Made by a program: the position numbers and the translations under genes
Assembly (NCBI RefSeq): GCF_026625125.1
Contig: NZ_CP113097.1
Span: 620,001-684,000, forward strand
From: Pseudomonas putida
GTDB taxonomy: Bacteria; Pseudomonadota; Gammaproteobacteria; Pseudomonadales; Pseudomonadaceae
Direction of reading: 5' to 3'
DNA length: 64,000 bases
The notes under the pieces: model-generated
Seen by the model: the letters and a program-made list of their open reading frames with translations, nothing else
Databases searched by the model: none
Told to the model about the DNA's origin: nothing
In this document: positions 60,412 through 64,000 of the stretch, piece after piece
How positions within the stretch are numbered: the stretch's first letter is position 1
How the letters are laid out: each line of letters begins with the position of its first letter

Positions 60412-62145
60412 CTAGTGCGGGGTGGGCCTTTTTTCCTGCCCCTGCGAAGTCGCTTGTGCGGCATTGCGTAAGGCTTTTTCAGCTTGCTGCTGGCGCAGGC
60501 GTTGCCAATGTGCCAGTACGGTTGGCGGTGCCCAGATCTGTGGCTCGGAGGCTTCGAAACCTTCCCGCTTCTCCCGTTCGGCAACACTGCTGCGCGCCAG
60601 TTCAAACGCTTGTTCGAGGTCGTCGGTCTGGTTCAGCGCCTGGGCGAACAGAGCCTCGCCGAAATAGGTGAAATCAGCCTCTTCCGAGCAGCCGAATGAC
60701 ACCCTGTCGGCCCGAGCGGCCGTCATGATGATTGTCCGCTCATCTTTGAGCGGGGCGATGTAGCCCCCGGAATAGCAGGCGGAGATGACGATTACCTTGT
60801 CGCGTTCCTTGAGCGGCGCCAGGGCGCCGGCCAGTTCGTCGGCGGACAGGTCGGCCAGCTGCAGGCGTGGCTGGTCGAAGACCAACTGGTGGTCCTGGCT
60901 GCCATGGCTGGTCAGGTAGATGAACACCAGGTCCTGCGGGCCGGTGCGCTCGGCCAGTGTGCGGGCGGCGCGGGTAAGGTTCTCGCGGGTTGCCATGGGC
61001 CTTGAGGACATCTGGTCGCGGTGGTTGACCAGGGTGATCTGGCCATGGGCGCCGAACCGCACCTTCAACAGATTGCTGACGTAGTCGGCCTCGCGCAGAA
61101 ACACACTCTGTTGGCCGTCACCCGCGACCACCAGGCTATACAGCTCAATCGGCGGCGTGGAGCGCGGTACGCGGGCCAGCGCCTGCTCCAGCAGCTTGCC
61201 CTGATTGAGCAGCGCCAGTTCCAGCGGGTCGGGAAGCAATTTGCCGTTGTGGTCGCGAACCCGCACACCATTGACCCAGTAACCGCTTTGCACCTTGCCA
61301 CTGGCCAGGGTCAGTTTGCCCCGGCCCTGGTAGGCATCGTTTTCGAAGCCGCCGACATAGTGGCTGCCATCGGGCAGTTGCAGGCTGCCCTGGCCGGCCA
61401 GGCGCCAGTCGACGAAGCTGCCCTTGTAGTGGCTGCCATCGCTGCCGAGCATTTCCCCTTCGCCAAGCAGCGAACCGTCCTTGAACTCGCCAATCCACAC
61501 ATCGCCTTCGGCGTTTTCATAGCGGCCACGACCTTCCAGGCGATTGTCCTTGAACTCGCCGATATATTGCTCGCCATCGACGCTTTCGTAGGTGCCGCTG
61601 CCCTGCAACAGACCGTCGACGAAGCGGCCGCTGAACTGATTGCCGCTGGCATCGCTGCGTACGCCGGCACCGTTGGGCTTGCCTCTGGCGAACTCGCCCT
61701 GGTAACGGCTGCCATCGGCGAGTTCGAGTTCGCCCGCGCCATGGTACTGATCGTCCTTGAATTGGCCGCGGTAGGTCTGGTCGGCCTGCTTGAGCGTGCC
61801 TTCGCCGTCACGTCGGCCGTGGCTGAAGGTGCCGGCATAATGGCTGCCGGGGGTGGTCAGATCGCCCATGCCCTGGAACAGGCCGGCAGCGAACTGGCCA
61901 CGATAGATTTCGCCATTGCTGCCATGCCACTCGCCCTGACCCTGCCACTGGCCATCCTTGAACCCGCCGGCGTACCAGCTGCCGTTGGGGTAGTCGATGC
62001 GCCCTTCGCCTTGCAGCAGGCCGTCGACTACCTGGCCCCTGTAGCGACCGCCGTCGGGCAGGCGCGCGTCCGGTGGCAACAGCGATTCGCCATCGCCACA
62101 GGCAGCGAGCATCAGGGTAAGGGTGAGAGGTAACAGAGCACGCAT
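60412..62145 (-). CDS. MORN-repeat lipoprotein with C13 (legumain-like) peptidase domain
   Basis: 577 aa. Signal peptide with lipobox LAAC (Cys about residue 17). About eleven MORN repeats of 21-23 residues follow (pattern YxGxFxxGxxxGxGxxxxxDG, about 32-275). A C-terminal peptidase C13/caspase-clan domain (about 325-530) carries the His in YLTSHGSQ and the Cys in VISACYSGG. So it is probably an envelope-anchored cysteine protease with a MORN scaffold, or an inactive relative. ATG at 62145 is fixed by the signal peptide. No interacting genes nearby. Confidence 0.82.
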   Translation of the reverse strand: MRALLPLTLTLMLAACGDGESLLPPDARLPDGGRYRGQVVDGLLQGEGRIDYPNGSWYAGGFKDGQWQGQGEWHGSNGEIYRGQFAAGLFQGMGDLTTPGSHYAGTFSHGRRDGEGTLKQADQTYRGQFKDDQYHGAGELELADGSRYQGEFARGKPNGAGVRSDASGNQFSGRFVDGLLQGSGTYESVDGEQYIGEFKDNRLEGRGRYENAEGDVWIGEFKDGSLLGEGEMLGSDGSHYKGSFVDWRLAGQGSLQLPDGSHYVGGFENDAYQGRGKLTLASGKVQSGYWVNGVRVRDHNGKLLPDPLELALLNQGKLLEQALARVPRSTPPIELYSLVVAGDGQQSVFLREADYVSNLLKVRFGAHGQITLVNHRDQMSSRPMATRENLTRAARTLAERTGPQDLVFIYLTSHGSQDHQLVFDQPRLQLADLSADELAGALAPLKERDKVIVISACYSGGYIAPLKDERTIIMTAARADRVSFGCSEEADFTYFGEALFAQALNQTDDLEQAFELARSSVAEREKREGFEASEPQIWAPPTVLAHWQRLRQQQAEKALRNAAQATSQGQEKRPTPH

Positions 62146-62238
62146 GGCCGAATCCGGGCAAAAGTTATGCCGAGTATGCCGCACAATGGGGCGGATGAGA
62201 CAGCCATGGCAGGGGCCGCGTGGCGGCCCCGAAAACGA

Positions 62239-62694
62239 TCAGACGAAGCAGAGCGAAAGCGGCTCGGCGATATAGGCCGGCTTGTCCTCACCTTCGATCT
62301 CCAGTGTCGCGGTAGCCTTGAGCAACCACTGCCCAGGTTTCTTCTCGATCACCTCACCCAGGTCCACCTTCAGGCGCACCTTGCTGTCGACTTTCACCGG
62401 CTGAATGAACCGCACGCTGTCGAGCCCGTAGTTGACCACCATCTTCAGGCCTTCAGGCAGCACCAGGATGTCTTCCATCAGCTTCGGAATCAGCGACAAG
62501 GTCAGGAAACCGTGGGCAATGGTGCAGCCAAACGGTGTCTTGGCCGCTTTGTCAGGGTCGACATGGATGAATTGAAAATCGCCCGTGGCTTCGGCGAACA
62601 GGTTGATGCGTTGCTGGTCGATCTTCAGCCAGTCGGAACGTCCCAGTTCCTTTCCAACGTACTGCGAAAGCTCGGTAACCGGTACATAGGGCAT
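62239..62694 (-). CDS. MaoC family dehydratase (hot-dog fold)
   Basis: 151 aa. The R-hydratase signature AEATGDFQFIHVDPDKA (catalytic Asp and His near residue 40) and GFLTLSLIPKL are present, so it may hydrate 2-enoyl-CoA thioesters. ATG at 62694 (MPYVPVTELSQYVG) is preferred; the longer frame to 62760 has no homologous content. Confidence 0.85.
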   Translation of the reverse strand: MPYVPVTELSQYVGKELGRSDWLKIDQQRINLFAEATGDFQFIHVDPDKAAKTPFGCTIAHGFLTLSLIPKLMEDILVLPEGLKMVVNYGLDSVRFIQPVKVDSKVRLKVDLGEVIEKKPGQWLLKATATLEIEGEDKPAYIAEPLSLCFV

Positions 62695-62838
62695 CGCGAC
62701 TCTCCAGGTTGTCATTTGGTACGAGAGTGCAAGATCAGCACGGTGCGCAATGACAGTCAAGTTGCCAGCATCGTGGCGAATGCCTGCCCATAGGCTTGCG
62801 CGTGCTTATAATGGCCGGCATGCCCAAAGGAGATCCTT

Positions 62839-63201
62839 ATGCTGCTGCGTGGTTTGACCTGGCTGGTGCTGTTCCAGCTGCTGGGTACGGCGCTCAATCA
62901 TCTGTTGGTGCCGATACTGCCCGGGCCGATCATTGGTCTGTTGCTCTTGTTGTTGTTCCTCATGGCCCGCGGTGAGGTCGGCAAGCCCTTGAACGAGGCA
63001 GCGAGCAGCCTGTTGCGCTACCTGCCGCTACTGTTGGTACCGCCAGCCGTCGGTGTGATGGTGTATGCCAAGGCTATCGCTGCAGACTTCTGGGCGATCG
63101 CCGGCGCTCTTCTGATCTCCTGCCTGGCCACCATAGTGTTTGTTGGTGTACTGATGCAGAAACTCATGCATCGCCAGGGCAAGCGCGGGGAGCAGCCATG
63201 A
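62839..63201 (+). CDS. CidA/LrgA family holin-like protein
   Basis: 120 aa with four hydrophobic helices; PILPGPIIGLLLLLLFL and LLRYLPLLLVPPAVGVMVY are LrgA/CidA motifs. Partner of the LrgB protein encoded next, which it overlaps by 4 bp. Roles proposed for such pairs include control of murein hydrolases and export of pyruvate-like metabolites. Confidence 0.88.
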   Translation: MLLRGLTWLVLFQLLGTALNHLLVPILPGPIIGLLLLLLFLMARGEVGKPLNEAASSLLRYLPLLLVPPAVGVMVYAKAIAADFWAIAGALLISCLATIVFVGVLMQKLMHRQGKRGEQP

Positions 63202-63914
63202 TCCTCGACTGGCAGGGCGCGCTCGATGCGGTTGTCCACCATCCGCTGTTTGGCATTGGTATCACGCTGGGGGCCTACCAGCTCGTGCTGGCCGCCTACG
63301 AGAAAACACGCTGGATTTTCCTGCAGCCGGTACTCGTGTCGATGATCTTGGTGATCGGTGTATTGCTGGTCTGTGGTATCGACTACCGCGAGTACCGCAA
63401 GAGCACCGAGATCATGAACATCCTGCTGGGGCCGGCCACGGTGGCGTTGGCCGTGCCGCTCTACCTGAACCTGCGGCGTATCCGTCAGCTGTTCTGGCCG
63501 ACATTTACTACGCTGGTAATCGGAGGCCTGTTCGCTACGCTCTGCTGCCTGTTGCTGGGCTGGTGGTTCGGCGCTGAACATATGACCCTGATGACCATGG
63601 CGCCGAAATCGGTGACCTCACCGATTGCCATGCTCGTGGCCGAGCAAATGGGTGGTGTGGCGGCGCTGGCGGCGGTGTTCGTGTTGATCACCGGGGTGAT
63701 CGGGGCCATCTTCGGCCCGGCGTTGTTGAGCCGTTTTGGCGTGCATAGCCCCGAGGCGCGCGGCATGTCCCTGGGGGTGACCGCGCATGCGGTGGGTACC
63801 TCGGTGGCCTTGCAGGAAAGTGACGAGTGTGGCGCTTTTGCCGCACTGGCGATGAGCCTGATGGGGGTGGCCACGGCGGTGTTCCTGCCGTTGGCGGTCA
63901 GCCTGGTGGCTTGA
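63198..63914 (+). CDS. LrgB/CidB family membrane protein
   Basis: 238 aa with several helices. LLGPATVALAVPLY, APKSVTSPIAMLVAEQMGG and GVTAHAVGTSVALQESDECGAFAALAMS are conserved LrgB segments. ATG overlaps the lrgA-like stop. Nine bases separate it from the next gene. Confidence 0.9.
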   Translation: MILDWQGALDAVVHHPLFGIGITLGAYQLVLAAYEKTRWIFLQPVLVSMILVIGVLLVCGIDYREYRKSTEIMNILLGPATVALAVPLYLNLRRIRQLFWPTFTTLVIGGLFATLCCLLLGWWFGAEHMTLMTMAPKSVTSPIAMLVAEQMGGVAALAAVFVLITGVIGAIFGPALLSRFGVHSPEARGMSLGVTAHAVGTSVALQESDECGAFAALAMSLMGVATAVFLPLAVSLVA

Positions 63915-63923
63915 GGAGTTGTG

Positions 63924-64000
63924 ATGACGCTACCGCTGTTTCCCCTCAATACTGTGTTGTTTCCCGGTTGCCTGCTGGATTTGCAGATATTCGAAGCCCG
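63924..64000 (+). CDS. Lon-substrate-binding-domain protein, 5' part
   Basis: The first 25 codons of a gene running off the window. It reads MTLPLFPLNTVLFPGCLLDL, the start of a LON N-terminal (PUA-like) domain protein. A GAGGAG ribosome binding site lies 7 bp before the ATG. The length cannot be judged here. Confidence 0.8.
   Translation, partial: MTLPLFPLNTVLFPGCLLDLQIFEA

Overview
This is a GC-rich pseudomonad chromosome segment. The gene content and order (fdo-sel cluster, rib-nusB-thiL-pgpA operon, dxs-ispA-xseB, eat-eutBC with a neighbouring activator and mpl-ubiX) and the repeated GCCGGCTTGCCGGCGAT-type REP hairpins point to the Pseudomonas putida group. Most of the window is core chromosome. 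No prophage, insertion sequence, plasmid backbone or CRISPR array was seen.

Layout. 0-1.4 kb: end of a TSUP permease and a YdfG-like dehydrogenase. 1.5-10.7 kb: a self-contained selenocysteine module, with formate dehydrogenase fdoGHI (in-frame UGA at 2121), fdhE, selA, selB and tRNA-Sec. 10.7-17.4 kb: asparaginase, AGCS symporter, XRE regulator, a second TSUP permease, a 480-bp AT-richer gap with a possible dioxygenase remnant, and two overlapping sugar-nucleotide enzymes. 17.4-21.7 kb: a REP cluster, OmpW with an ANR-like box, and a four-gene operon resembling a zinc-responsive system (His-rich DUF2796 protein, ABC ATPase, ABC permease, DUF3299 protein). 21.7-32.2 kb: CnoX, a methyltransferase, YbaY, then nrdR-ribD-ribE-ribBX-ribH-nusB-thiL-pgpA and stand-alone ribA. 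32.2-39.2 kb: cobalamin uptake (btuF-like, btuB), isoprenoid genes and an FMN-riboswitch-controlled ribB. 39.3-44.8 kb: an iron-siderophore cluster (periplasmic esterase, sensor kinase, response regulator, divergent TonB receptor). 44.8-46.7 kb: an accessory patch with a strongly structured 5' leader and a small DUF6124-like gene, a broken small gene, and an S24-type regulator whose two protease residues appear to be lost. 46.8-49.6 kb: ppa, mtfA, a DedA protein and a GNAT protein. 49.6-57.4 kb: ethanolamine catabolism (eutBC, eat, exaC-like aldehyde dehydrogenase) with a divergent sigma-54 activator and a well-matched -24/-12 promoter. 57.4-64 kb: mpl, ubiX, small envelope genes, a MORN/C13-protease lipoprotein, a MaoC protein, an lrgAB-like pair, and the start of a Lon-substrate-domain protein.

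How the parts work together. The selenocysteine genes serve the formate dehydrogenase beside them. B12 uptake supplies the cofactor for ethanolamine ammonia-lyase. Riboflavin synthesis is split between a constitutive-looking operon, whose RibBX carries a GTP cyclohydrolase II-like domain lacking the zinc cysteines, a separate ribA, and a flavin-sensing ribB. The least explained pieces are the 44.87-45.10 kb structured leader, the S24-like regulator at 45.9 kb, and the MORN/legumain-type lipoprotein at 60.4 kb.
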